Shown: positions 15,410 through 24,826 of the stretch, piece by piece | Layout of the letters: each line of letters starts with the position of its first letter | How positions within the stretch are numbered: the stretch's first letter is position 1 | DNA from: Candidatus Methanocrinis natronophilus | GTDB taxonomy: Archaea > Halobacteriota > Methanosarcinia > Methanotrichales > Methanotrichaceae | Assembly (NCBI GenBank): GCA_029167045.1 | Contig: JARFPK010000002.1 | Span: 1 to 64,000 of the forward strand | DNA: 64,000 nucleotides | Direction of reading: 5' to 3' | Notes under the pieces: generated by a model | Told to the model about the DNA's origin: nothing | Database searches by the model: none | What the model saw: the letters and a program-made list of their open reading frames with translations, nothing else | Translations under genes and position numbers: made by a program

Positions 15410-15765
15410 TCACCTCCGGATGAAGGCCGGATACTCCTTCAGCTCCCCGTTTATGACTCTGGACAAAAGGCGGGCCTGCACCTCGAGGATCCTCCGATAA
15501 CTCACTGAGTAGCCGAAGAGCGGATGAGTGATCTCCGTCTCCATCCGCTGCTCGTAACTTCTGATGACCCTCCTCTTCCCCTTCGTCGTCAGAGATACGC
15601 TGAGCCCGCCGAATCGACGGTAAACCGGAGGATGGTGGTCGAATTTGGAGCCATTATTGGCGGAGATCTCCGGTGGCCCATGAAAAGTGAACAGAGATCC
15701 CGCTTTCAACCTGGCAAAGTCGCCCCTCTCTGGCCGGAGGTTCCCGGCGATAGATGCCGATCATC
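15410..15765 (-). pseudogene. cas1: Truncated cas1, C-terminal remnant
   Basis: The last 100 or so residues match the Cas1 C-terminus: GNLRPERGDFARL, then SVSLTTKGKRRVIRSYEQRM, ITHPLFGYSVSYRRILEVQA, and RLLSRVINGELKEYPAFIRR. The usual Cas1 N-domain and most of the catalytic domain, including the Glu/His/Asp metal site, are missing. A TGA in frame lies just upstream near 15755, and a TTG at 15709 could at best start a useless fragment. The 1.1 kb upstream holds no recognisable cas1 piece, so the 5' part was deleted rather than only frameshifted. Confidence 0.85.
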
Positions 15766-16865
15766 GCCTGGGATGCCTGGTTAAATTAAAATGGATGTAT
15801 AAAACCAGAAAATGGAGCCGGATCTGCCTAGAATCATGACCATTGAAGTGCCATCAAGAACACCCACCCAAGATCCGCCACCATTTCGGCGGTCTTACCC
15901 AGAGAACTAACCGACAAAAAGCTCGGCTGCATGGAGGCGAATCGAGGTCCTTGTAGATTAACCGGCTCTCTTGACGCCATTTCCGCCTTGATATAGACGA
16001 TTTTCGTGGAGAGATATTCTGGGGCTTGATCCCTCCGCCAAGATCGAGCCGATTTCGATATGGTGGCTTGGGATCGGGCGGTCGTATTCCCCCGCCAAAA
16101 CCCACCGCCATTACTGCTAAATGGTCGCCTTATGATTCAACGGTACGAAACTCCGCTCAAAGATAGACCAATCCTGCTTATCCTCGCATACTTCAGACTC
16201 AGGACTGTTGATACTCCAGAGTCAGGCCTATTTCCAGAATGGGCGATGATGTCAGCGGCAGTCTAATACTGTCCAATTATTGCGCAATAAAAATGTCCAC
16301 CTGCCAATTCCTGAGCTGAAACTCAGGGGTTGTGCTGATGAAGGCTTCACCTGGTGCTCATAGAGGCCCGATTGATCTGGGTGCGAGGTACTTCTTATTC
16401 CTTCATCTGGATCAATCTGGCCTCCTGAAACCAGATGGACGAGATGGTAGCTACTCCGGGGCCGGGTCTATGGTGAGGGTGGACGGTATCCATCCTATTT
16501 TTATTCAGCTTCGATTTTGAAATCTCTAATCGAATCCTGAAGGATCTCACGCCAGAGACCCGATACTGACTCCTGGAAGATGATCCTCTCCAGCGGGGGC
16601 GCTGGTGACCCTGGAGGCGGCTTGACGGGGAGGTTGACCTCCGATTACTCCCTCACTCTCGAATGGCACCCTCCCCTCACCTAAATAAGACTTCAATAAC
16701 GCATCCTGCATAACACCACCACCGGAACGGCTCAGCTTGTCGCCGTTGTATTGGCAGAGCTGGAGGTTTAGTCGTTAGTCTATGAGATCAAAAAAGAGAT
16801 GGCGTTCCTGCTTACGGGAGATATCTTGCTCTGAGAAAAAATGAAGGGACAGACCCCAAATCGCC
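15766..16865 (+). other. Non-coding 1.1 kb with an IS-end remnant
   Basis: No ORF with family resemblance or good codon pattern. Contains imperfect inverted Pro/Gly-like GC blocks near 16030-16110 and the IS-like segment at 16257-16340. It separates the CRISPR island from the S-layer genes. Confidence 0.6.
16257..16340 (+). mobile_element. Solo insertion-sequence end (IS21-like), copy 1
   Basis: About 80 bp (CTGTCCAATTAT.GCG.AATAAAA.TGTCCAC and AAACTCAGG..TTGTGC) recurs at 51180-51261 with roughly 80 percent identity. Two spaced TGTCCA words in direct order recall IS21-type ends. No transposase follows here. Confidence 0.45.
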
Positions 16866-18626
16866 TCAAGATTCGATGGTCGCTTCCCTGTAGACGTAGA
16901 ATCGGAGGGGATTTTCGGCGCTGATTTCTTCCTGGTTCGCAGTCTTGATCCTTATGTCGTCCACAAGGAGTTGGTCCTTGTTCTTGTTGAGGATGATCTT
17001 AGTATCATCATTGTTCATCAATATCCTCATCGAATATGGATCTACGACCAGAAGGGTCATCTTGTCGTATTCGGTGTCCACCTCTACTGAGATGGGATGG
17101 ACCGAGATCTGCCATACGCCATCGATAACGCATGTCCGATCTTGGGTGCAGTCCAGACCAGCTATGTGAATGGCCAAGACTGCAACATTTCGAGAGTCGC
17201 CCACGTCCATCGTATAGACATACGTATCAGGCGTTCTGAAGTAATCCCTTCTCACCAGGTTGTCGTCCTTGTAAAGCTCCAGGAAGACCGTCTCGCATTC
17301 GTTGTCCACGAAGAACTTGGCGGCCAACCCCTCCTCAAGCGCGATGACGCCCCCGTCCTTGATTCTCAGCGGTTCTGCACTATCTATCAGCACTTTAGAG
17401 AGCCCTTCATTTGCGAGCAGGTTAGCATCGTCAGAGGCGGTCGATAGGTGCGAACTCCAAGCTCTGTCCCTATCGGAGACGTACCCAGCGAAGTAATTTA
17501 CGCCGAGGAATCCCATGGTCCAGTAATCGCCCCAGTCTTCGAATTCTATCGCTTTCTTTTGGGCTACCGTCTCATAGATTACGCCGGTATCCATTTCAAG
17601 AGCGTTATCAATGATGGTCATGGTGAGCGTCTCAGCGCCGAGGTTGTCATCGATGTTGTAGTAGAAGCCCGCGAAGTTCTGCGGGTTCACAACGTACATC
17701 TCTGGACCAACTTCGCCCACAGGACCACGAACCTTGTAGGTTCCAGGATCGGTTATGTTTCTGTAGATATACAGGCGATTGGTCAGGTCCGAGGAATCGG
17801 CGGTCTTTAACCTGATTCCGTCCGTAAGGTCGACGTCACTATTCGCAGATAGATCGATCTCCTGGATGTTGGTCATGGAAATCCCGTCTCCACTGATTGA
17901 AGAAACCTTCATCATCCCGTACTTCGAGCCGGGTTCGATATCGATAAGATTCTCCGAGATCTGGAACATCCCCTTGATCGTGTAGTAGCTGCTGGGCTTC
18001 AACTTCACGCTGCCGGTCACATGGATTGCGATGAGGGTTATGTTGCGGTCCCCCACCGGCACGGTGTAAACATAGGTTTCTGGTGGGTTTATTGTGGCCG
18101 TGTTCAGGATAGCTGACCCCTTATAAAGCGCAACCTTAACACCCTCTTCAGAGTCACTGAACCTGAGCTTGTAACCCTCCTCCAGCAGAAGATCCTGATC
18201 GCCACTTATGGTCTGCCTGGAATCTGAGTCGATAAGTACTCTGCTTAGAACACCATCCTCCCCAAGGCTGGACCAAGAAGGAGAGATTTTGCAATCTTCG
18301 CTGTATCCCGCAAAGTAAATCTTGCCGAGGAAGGACAAGACGCGGTAAAGGCCCCATTCACCATGTTCGAATCTTGTCTCCTGAGCAGATGTGGCATAAA
18401 ATGCGTCTCCGATGGGGATCGATCTCTCCTTAGTCTTCAGCATAAGAGCTTCTGAGCCCAGACCTTTGTCGATGTCGTAGTAAAATCCCGCAAAGTTCTG
18501 AGGCGTCCAAATTAAAGTTGACCCATTGGCAAATTCGGTAACATCGCCCCTGATCATCAGGTCATCAATTGAGTAGGCGGGACTGATAGAGATCAAGATG
18601 GCGATGAGGATGGGTGGGAATCTCAT
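16866..18626 (-). CDS. S-layer duplication-domain exported protein (second gene)
   Basis: A 586-residue secreted protein. The N-terminus is a signal peptide (RFPPILIAILISISPAYS). Two large copies of the Methanosarcinales S-layer domain follow, each opening with NPQNFAGFYYDID-type sequence and a GLGSE/NLGAETL turn (about residues 43 and 314). Each ends with an IRIKTAD...LRFYVYRE block. In Methanosarcina such tandem domains build the S-layer tile; here no C-terminal membrane anchor is present, so attachment must differ. GGAGGCGAT lies about nine bases before the ATG, and the start is one base after the stop of the upstream paralogue, so the two form an operon. Confidence 0.9.
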   Translation of the reverse strand: MRFPPILIAILISISPAYSIDDLMIRGDVTEFANGSTLIWTPQNFAGFYYDIDKGLGSEALMLKTKERSIPIGDAFYATSAQETRFEHGEWGLYRVLSFLGKIYFAGYSEDCKISPSWSSLGEDGVLSRVLIDSDSRQTISGDQDLLLEEGYKLRFSDSEEGVKVALYKGSAILNTATINPPETYVYTVPVGDRNITLIAIHVTGSVKLKPSSYYTIKGMFQISENLIDIEPGSKYGMMKVSSISGDGISMTNIQEIDLSANSDVDLTDGIRLKTADSSDLTNRLYIYRNITDPGTYKVRGPVGEVGPEMYVVNPQNFAGFYYNIDDNLGAETLTMTIIDNALEMDTGVIYETVAQKKAIEFEDWGDYWTMGFLGVNYFAGYVSDRDRAWSSHLSTASDDANLLANEGLSKVLIDSAEPLRIKDGGVIALEEGLAAKFFVDNECETVFLELYKDDNLVRRDYFRTPDTYVYTMDVGDSRNVAVLAIHIAGLDCTQDRTCVIDGVWQISVHPISVEVDTEYDKMTLLVVDPYSMRILMNNDDTKIILNKNKDQLLVDDIRIKTANQEEISAENPLRFYVYREATIES

Positions 18627-18627
18627 C

Positions 18628-20490
18628 TCAGATCGCCTCCTCTGAGCCTGATACCGTGACGGTCTGGTATATGTAGAACCGAAGAGGGTCCTTCCAAAAG
18701 GAGTCTTGGTCAGCGGTCTTAATCCTGATGTTGCCCATCAGTGATGCGTCCATATTCCTGGATAAGGTAATCCTGTTGCCCTCGTTGGCCATAACGATAG
18801 TCATCGAACTTGGGTCAACGGTCGTCACCGCCATTTTGTCATAGACGACGCCCTCCCAAACCTCTAATGGTTGGTCCGAGATCTGCCAGAGTCCATCGAT
18901 CTTGCAGTAACTTCTGTCACCTAGGCTGACTGGCTCCAGGAAGTGTGCTGCAATGATGGGGACACCCTTCGCAGTGCCTAGATCTGCGCTGTATACATAG
19001 GTGAACGGCGGAAGGATCGCCATCGAATCGATCTCGACCCCATTATGGAAAAGCTCTACAAGAATTCCTTTATCATCAATCCCGATCCTGGGTCTCAGAG
19101 AGTATCCCTCGCTTAGCTCGACGGGTTCGCTGCTTGCAACCACCATCGATGTGCTGTCGTCAAGGAGGATCTCGCTCAATAGACCGGAACTAAGGAGGTT
19201 TGAGGTCGTAGTTTCGGATAAAATATGGGTGCTCGTCATATCATCTATGTAGCCTGCAAAGTAGGGATATCCTAAAAACGCCATCGTATAAAAGGATCCC
19301 CAACCCTGAAAATTGAAATCTTTTATCTGGGCCTCTGTAGTGTAGACGACGCCGGTATCTTCGGCGAGGACGTTACCCCTGGTAATGGTCGTAGTCATCT
19401 CTTCAGTTCCGATGTTGTCGTCCATGTTGTAGAAGAAGCCAGCGAAGTTTAAAGGGTTCGAGATATGGATTTCGCCGTCTAAGACAGTATGGACAGCTCC
19501 TCTAATCTCATAGGTGCCCTGTTCTGTGATTTCCTTGTAGATGTAGAACCTGAGGGGGTCCTCTGCTGTAACGTCCTGATCGGCGGTCTTGATCCTGATG
19601 TTCTCCATCAGGAGGATGTCCCTGTTCCTGCTTAGGGTCATCCTCTCGCCGTCGTTGTTCATCCTGATGGCGTCGGTTGTGACCTCATCGATGGTCATCC
19701 TGCCGTACTTGGTATCCTTGGTGACGTCCTTCGTGATGTCAGATATCTGCCAGATGCCGTCGATTGTTGCGAGGTCGGCGGTTGCTCCACGGAAGGCGTT
19801 CTTGAAGTTGACGGCTATGATGACTACCTTCTTGGTGTCTCCCAAGTCCTTCTTGTATACGTAGGTCTTGTCGGTGGTGGTCGCTCCGGCCTTGGAAGGC
19901 TCGATGACAGCGGAGTCGACGACTGCGCCATTTTTGATAAGTTGGATGTAAACTCTGCCAAGGTTAGGATCAACTGTCTTTATCTCAATCTCATAGCCCT
20001 GAGCAAGCTTAAGAGGTGAATTTGTGGTTAATGTTCTTTCTTCGGCGTTGTTTATTAGAACCTTGCTGAGGTGCTCGTCCCTCAGGAGGTTCACATCCGT
20101 TGACTGACGGGCGAGGTATCCGCCGGGGATGTACCCTGCGAAGTGCTCGTCAGCGAGGAATCCGATCGTCAGGAACTGTCCCCAGGACTCAAGACCGGCA
20201 GGAGCATCGAAGTCGAAGTCCTTGGCCTGGGTTCTAGTGATGTAGATGGCGCCGTTGTCCTCATCGAGGAGGTTCCTGTTTGTGATGGTAAGGGTGATCT
20301 CTTCAGTCCCAATATTGTCGTCGATATCGTAGTAGAATCCAGGGAAGTTGGACACATTCCACTCGAACGTCGCGCCATCCAAGACCTCTGCAACCGTGCT
20401 GCGAACCTCCGTTGAACTGACCTCGCTCGCAGCCATCGCTGATAGCAGCAATACCACTACAGCAAACGTGAACGTCTTCACACTCGTCAT
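18628..20490 (-). CDS. S-layer duplication-domain exported protein (first gene)
   Basis: A paralogue of the downstream gene, about 620 residues, with a signal peptide (TFAVVVLLLSAMAASE) and two S-layer duplication domains beginning near SNFPGFYYDIDDNIGTEE and NPLNFAGFFYNMDDNIGTEE. The repeated closing block is IRIKTADQD...LRFYIYK. No C-terminal TM helix. ATG 20490 is preferred over GTG 20499 because GGTGAT (20501-20496) then sits at a proper SD distance and the signal peptide is clean. The gene begins 15 bases after the nuclease gene of the defence operon, so readthrough is possible, although an own promoter inside that gene cannot be excluded. Confidence 0.9.
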   Translation of the reverse strand: MTSVKTFTFAVVVLLLSAMAASEVSSTEVRSTVAEVLDGATFEWNVSNFPGFYYDIDDNIGTEEITLTITNRNLLDEDNGAIYITRTQAKDFDFDAPAGLESWGQFLTIGFLADEHFAGYIPGGYLARQSTDVNLLRDEHLSKVLINNAEERTLTTNSPLKLAQGYEIEIKTVDPNLGRVYIQLIKNGAVVDSAVIEPSKAGATTTDKTYVYKKDLGDTKKVVIIAVNFKNAFRGATADLATIDGIWQISDITKDVTKDTKYGRMTIDEVTTDAIRMNNDGERMTLSRNRDILLMENIRIKTADQDVTAEDPLRFYIYKEITEQGTYEIRGAVHTVLDGEIHISNPLNFAGFFYNMDDNIGTEEMTTTITRGNVLAEDTGVVYTTEAQIKDFNFQGWGSFYTMAFLGYPYFAGYIDDMTSTHILSETTTSNLLSSGLLSEILLDDSTSMVVASSEPVELSEGYSLRPRIGIDDKGILVELFHNGVEIDSMAILPPFTYVYSADLGTAKGVPIIAAHFLEPVSLGDRSYCKIDGLWQISDQPLEVWEGVVYDKMAVTTVDPSSMTIVMANEGNRITLSRNMDASLMGNIRIKTADQDSFWKDPLRFYIYQTVTVSGSEEAI

Positions 20491-20505
20491 AATCATCACC
20501 TTTTT

Positions 20506-21654
20506 TCAGGTAGATCGGATCTTCTGCACGATCCAGTCGAGGGTTTCTATAAACTGACAGAGAGCTGTTTCATCCTTCAATATCGAAATTTTGAACCTTG
20601 GAAACCGGTCTATTCGATCATCGGGTATTATAACTCCTGGAATTTGGTTTAGTCGGTGCGACAGTTCTAAGCGCTTGGACTCCTCATCAAAAGGAGGGCG
20701 GCTAGTCATATATCCAAAGGGAATATCAATTATTCCATAAGTCCAGACATCAATCGTCCAGTGATACTGTCCGTTGTGATATAATTTGGGTATGTAAGAA
20801 CCGTCGTGTTTTCCTCTACCCCAAAAGATTTGGTCCACATTTTTTCTTGCCCATTCCAGAATCTTCTTGGAGATATCGACTTCCTCTTTGTCACATCGTC
20901 TTCTCATCTCTTCGAAGAAAGATTGCTCATCCCACTGTCTTGGATCGGAGGGAGGATAGACTTTCTTTAGGCCGATAACCTTTGGAACTAGTGTCTTTAT
21001 ACCCTCTCCTACGTATTGCTTGATCTCAACCGCCAACACCTCGGCTGGATTCATCTGCCCATTTAGAAATTCTACTATTCTCCGAAGCTCTCCAGGTATC
21101 TCATCCGCGGCGAAGACGAGCCTCAACTTGCCAGCCCTCAAGTTTGTATTTACACGTTCCCAGAAGCCCTCCATATCGACCTCATCTTCTGGATCGATTC
21201 TTAGCAGATCGCCAATCAATCGTCTAGGATCATCACCCATTACCTCACAGCGAGCTTCAAATTTAGTGCGTATACTCTCTGGAGGCCAATAGACCACAGA
21301 GTTTGCTGCGTAATCGAGCATCTGTCCTACGACCTCCCTACGAACTCTGCCATCGCTGCTCCGCTTAACCTCGACCAAGGTAGGGATCCCATCTTGATCG
21401 AGAAAAAGATGATCAAGGGACCATCTGTCAGCACCCAACTCTGCGTCCGGTATGCCAACCTCCCGGGATACCAGAAGCCATCGGCGAGGAGATGATTCAT
21501 CAATCTGTTCACCCGCCAGGAGATCCGGATATTTCTCAAGCAAAGTTTGGAGCAGATCTTCGCTATCGTAAAGTTGCTCCTCCAGGGATCGGAGGGTGCC
21601 GTTCGATTCAACGAGGTAGATCTTTCCGGCCATCGATTTTCGCCCCTTGATCAT
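20506..21654 (-). CDS. PD-(D/E)XK-type nuclease-like protein
   Basis: A 382-residue protein whose first third carries a restriction-endonuclease-like core: LDHLFLDQDG (Asp81), PTLVEVKRSS (Glu95, Lys97) and GQMLDYAAN (110-118). This D...ExK plus Q/Y pattern is typical of NucS/RecB-like nucleases. The C-terminal two thirds (FAADEIPGELRRIVEFLNGQ, FWGRGKHDGSYIPKLYHNG) look like a DNA-binding or DUF-type module I cannot name. ATG 21654 overlaps the stop of the DUF499 gene as ATGA, so the pair is coupled; MAGKIYL seven codons later is an alternative. Last gene of the defence-like operon and a likely effector nuclease. Confidence 0.75.
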   Translation of the reverse strand: MIKGRKSMAGKIYLVESNGTLRSLEEQLYDSEDLLQTLLEKYPDLLAGEQIDESSPRRWLLVSREVGIPDAELGADRWSLDHLFLDQDGIPTLVEVKRSSDGRVRREVVGQMLDYAANSVVYWPPESIRTKFEARCEVMGDDPRRLIGDLLRIDPEDEVDMEGFWERVNTNLRAGKLRLVFAADEIPGELRRIVEFLNGQMNPAEVLAVEIKQYVGEGIKTLVPKVIGLKKVYPPSDPRQWDEQSFFEEMRRRCDKEEVDISKKILEWARKNVDQIFWGRGKHDGSYIPKLYHNGQYHWTIDVWTYGIIDIPFGYMTSRPPFDEESKRLELSHRLNQIPGVIIPDDRIDRFPRFKISILKDETALCQFIETLDWIVQKIRST

Positions 21655-24600
21655 TTCACTTCGAGCTCGTCCTCAAGACCGAGATCCATCAGAGCAGATC
21701 TCATCTCCTCGATCTCCTGGACAGAGGCGTCGGATACCTCGACAAAGACCCTGAGCTTCAAACCCTTTCTCGACACGAACTTCGAGAGGACCTTAGTGTA
21801 GAAGTTCATCCATTTTTGAGGTGGAACGTCGCCATCCCACGCGACCACCTGGCTTTTGATAGTCACCTGAGATGATCCAGAGAGATCTCCTGATCTCGCC
21901 GTAACGCTGAAACTCCCCTCGTCGGTTCCAGCTTCAAAGAATCCGTCACCAGCGATGACCCCACCCGTTGCCTCCCAGATCACGTTGCTCAGGGATACTT
22001 CTTGGCCGTTCTGATCGAAGCCCCTGACCGAGAATGCCTGTTTCGAGCCGGGACTTACGGTCACATCCTGGGGTGTTATGACCACTCGCTGCAGCTCGAT
22101 CTCTTCGTCCTTGATAACCACCCGTGCTTCTCCAGCTATACCTCCAGAAACGGCCTTCACGACGAAGGTTCCCTCGTCAGGCCCGGATCGAAATGATCCA
22201 GAGTCGTCGATGGAGCCCCCGAAGGCCGACCAGCCGATCGCCTCGATAGATACTTCACGACCATGATCATCAAAGCCTCTCGCGACGAACCGAACTTCGT
22301 CGCCGGGCCTGAGGACTACATTATCAGGGGAGACCACAACTTTCTTAACGTCTATCTCGACGTCGATGGGCTCTTTGACGATGAAGATCTCATCAGATAT
22401 CTCGACCTCGCCAGCTCTAAGTTCGGTATTCGAGAAGATCGGATCGTACCTGCCGCTTCCGGCCTTTCCTACGTAAGCAAATATCCCGTTGGAGACACCG
22501 TTTGCGATCGTCTCTTTGACTGCGGATGGATCGAGGAGTCTGGGAAACTGGGGCGAAGCGAAAAAGGTGTCTCGTACCGCCCTGGTCGACCACTCTTTGA
22601 AAGCAGGAGGCCAGTTTCTCATGAGGAAGTTGGGGCTTATCCTATCTTCGACGATGCCTTTCTGTCTCAGGTCGTTTATGTAGAGGTCAATGAGGCTCTT
22701 TGCCGCGCTGGAGTGGGCCAGACCCAGATCTATCAGGAGGATCTTGTTCTCCTTGTCCAGGAGAGCTATGTTCTTGTAGCTCCTCCAGACCGCCTCCTCA
22801 AGATCGCGTCTCGCCTTCGCGATGTTCTCGTTTACGAATCTCTTTTGTCCGTCGTCCAGATGGAGGAGCCTCTCCTCGTCGCGGATCTTCTCCCAGGCGA
22901 GGAGCTTGCGGGCCTCGCTGGCCATTGCCGCATCGTTCTCGGCTATCGCCCAGACGATGGCGCTCTTGAAGGTGCGGGCGGAGGTCCCGTGGTCGCGAGT
23001 CAGCGACTCCACGAGTCTGATCGTCTCGTCGTCACGCCTCCTGTGATTTGGAGATAGGATGGCTATCGTCAGTGCAGGATGGTCCGGTATATCGTTGCTC
23101 TTCTCGGGGAAGGGAATCGGCTTTATGCCCTTGTTATCGTTGAAGACCTTGAGGATCGCGTTTCGAACAGAATCGTCGATATCCCGCCTCTCTATCCCCG
23201 CCTGCCGGTCTACGAAGATCTTGTTGAGGTTCGGCTTGAGGCTGAACCGATACCTGTTCCCATCGACGGTCAGGAAGTAGCAGCTTTTGGAGAGCGCTTC
23301 CAGGACCGTCTCGACGTTGCCGATGTCGAGGTCGGGCTCTGCTACTCCGAGCCTGATCTCCGGAAGGCTCGCGTCGGTACCGGAGGTCTGGCCGCCGTTC
23401 GACTCGAAGAAGATGGCGGCGGCAACTTTCCGATGGAGCCGAGCCCTCTGAATCGCTTTCGTCGACTCTTTGTCAAGCCTTATGGCGTGAGAGTCGTTCT
23501 TGCCCATGATATCGGTCGTGACGGCGCCTTCCAGCTTGTCCTCGCCGAGCTGCTCGAAAGTGGCGGCCCGAAATATCGGGTCGTCGAGAGGGGCGGTCCC
23601 TAGACCTATGAGGGCGTCGGAATGGGCTCCGGTGTAGTTCTCCTGGTAGGCCTTCGAGACCCAGAAGGCTAGAAGCCTCAGGACGCCCCTGGTTCGCTGG
23701 AACCTGGGAAGAGCCTGCCACTTACGCTCGAAGACCGAGAGGACGATCGGATGGAAGGGGTAGGCGGCCTCGAAAGCCTCCTGAGCTTGATCGACCGGAA
23801 ACCAGCCTGGCACCTGGTTCTTGTGGGATCTGACCCAGGCCGCGTACTCCCTGCATGTCTTTATGGCATCCTTGCTCAGCTGGACACGGCCGTCGGGGTT
23901 CATCTGAGAGCCCCACTCAAAGAGCCTGCGTCTTATGATCTCGGCGGTGTCGGCATCTGCAGACATGATCACAGCTTTGCTGGTCCTGTCCAAGAGCTTC
24001 TTGAGCCTCCCGTAATCTTGCTCGTCCTCCGAAGTCATCTCCATCTCGGAGGCGGGTATCGAGACGACCAGAACGACGTTTTCAAGGCCGCTTGCGACCC
24101 CCGAGAGGTTCTGGAGAAAATCGTAGAGCTGGTCGGATAAACCGTATTTGCGAAAACGGCTGACGTAGTTCATCAGCTCGTCCATCAGGATTATGCAAGG
24201 TCTGTCCCTGGGGAGGAGCTTCCTTATGACGTCGCCGCCCGGAGCGATCTGTTCGGTCTCGTGATCTCTGACGAGGTTGAAGCTCTCCATACCGCCGAGC
24301 TGGAAGGCGATCTCGCCCCAGGGGGTCTTTCTTGTCGGTTCACCGTCGCCGCCCCGACCCGCTATCGAATCGAACTCGGTTCCAACGAAGACGGCGGTGG
24401 CGGCCTTTGGCATGGCGTCCAGCCCCGCCTCTTCGAGGATCTTATCGACGCCGGTCCAGCTGCTAGCCGCGGGGCCGTTTTGGGCGAGATGGTAGAGGAG
24501 GGTGAGGGCGTGGGTCTTTCCGCCGCCGAACTGGGTTGCCATGTTGTAGACCGCTGAGACGGTCGCATCCCCCGAAAGGCGGCGGGCGACCTCTGCGGCC

Positions 24601-24800
24601 ATGCTGGTGAGGTTCTTGGTGAGGTAAGTCCGCTCGAAGAACTGGGACGGTTTCTTGTAGTCGTCGGGAGCGTTGCCGTCCCTGACCTGGTCCAGATGGA
24701 CCGCGAACCTAGATGCGTCCAGAGGCTTTCCTTCCCGGAGATCTTCTCGGGGCGTTGCCACCTTATGCCAGGGCGTGAGTGCCATCTTCTTACTCTCCAT
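21651..24800 (-). CDS. DUF499-family AAA-like ATPase with two Ig-like domains
   Basis: A 1049-residue P-loop protein of the DUF499 group, related to the PglY/BrxC ATPases of BREX systems. Walker A is QFGGGKTHAL (GGGKT at 92-96), and Walker B is near RPCIILMDELMNYVSRF (about 205-220). A long helical middle follows. Residues about 816-904 and 905-984 are two tandem Ig-like (Big_2-type) modules with V.P..V.L.PG....F.V.GFD..G.EVS and G.F..G.DEG.F.V.A.SG patterns, then a C-terminal alpha/beta tail. Ig-like modules in a presumably cytoplasmic ATPase are unusual. It starts 26 bases after the small nuclease-like gene and overlaps the next gene by ATGA. Confidence 0.85.
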   Translation of the reverse strand: MESKKMALTPWHKVATPREDLREGKPLDASRFAVHLDQVRDGNAPDDYKKPSQFFERTYLTKNLTSMAAEVARRLSGDATVSAVYNMATQFGGGKTHALTLLYHLAQNGPAASSWTGVDKILEEAGLDAMPKAATAVFVGTEFDSIAGRGGDGEPTRKTPWGEIAFQLGGMESFNLVRDHETEQIAPGGDVIRKLLPRDRPCIILMDELMNYVSRFRKYGLSDQLYDFLQNLSGVASGLENVVLVVSIPASEMEMTSEDEQDYGRLKKLLDRTSKAVIMSADADTAEIIRRRLFEWGSQMNPDGRVQLSKDAIKTCREYAAWVRSHKNQVPGWFPVDQAQEAFEAAYPFHPIVLSVFERKWQALPRFQRTRGVLRLLAFWVSKAYQENYTGAHSDALIGLGTAPLDDPIFRAATFEQLGEDKLEGAVTTDIMGKNDSHAIRLDKESTKAIQRARLHRKVAAAIFFESNGGQTSGTDASLPEIRLGVAEPDLDIGNVETVLEALSKSCYFLTVDGNRYRFSLKPNLNKIFVDRQAGIERRDIDDSVRNAILKVFNDNKGIKPIPFPEKSNDIPDHPALTIAILSPNHRRRDDETIRLVESLTRDHGTSARTFKSAIVWAIAENDAAMASEARKLLAWEKIRDEERLLHLDDGQKRFVNENIAKARRDLEEAVWRSYKNIALLDKENKILLIDLGLAHSSAAKSLIDLYINDLRQKGIVEDRISPNFLMRNWPPAFKEWSTRAVRDTFFASPQFPRLLDPSAVKETIANGVSNGIFAYVGKAGSGRYDPIFSNTELRAGEVEISDEIFIVKEPIDVEIDVKKVVVSPDNVVLRPGDEVRFVARGFDDHGREVSIEAIGWSAFGGSIDDSGSFRSGPDEGTFVVKAVSGGIAGEARVVIKDEEIELQRVVITPQDVTVSPGSKQAFSVRGFDQNGQEVSLSNVIWEATGGVIAGDGFFEAGTDEGSFSVTARSGDLSGSSQVTIKSQVVAWDGDVPPQKWMNFYTKVLSKFVSRKGLKLRVFVEVSDASVQEIEEMRSALMDLGLEDELEVK

Positions 24801-24826
24801 CTCTCCATCTCATCGATCGGTCAAAA

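Noticed and set aside
15854-16111. An 85-codon Gly/Pro-rich minus-strand ORF upstream of the cas1 remnant.
   Set aside because: It does not resemble the missing part of Cas1 and looks like a chance frame over imperfect repeats.
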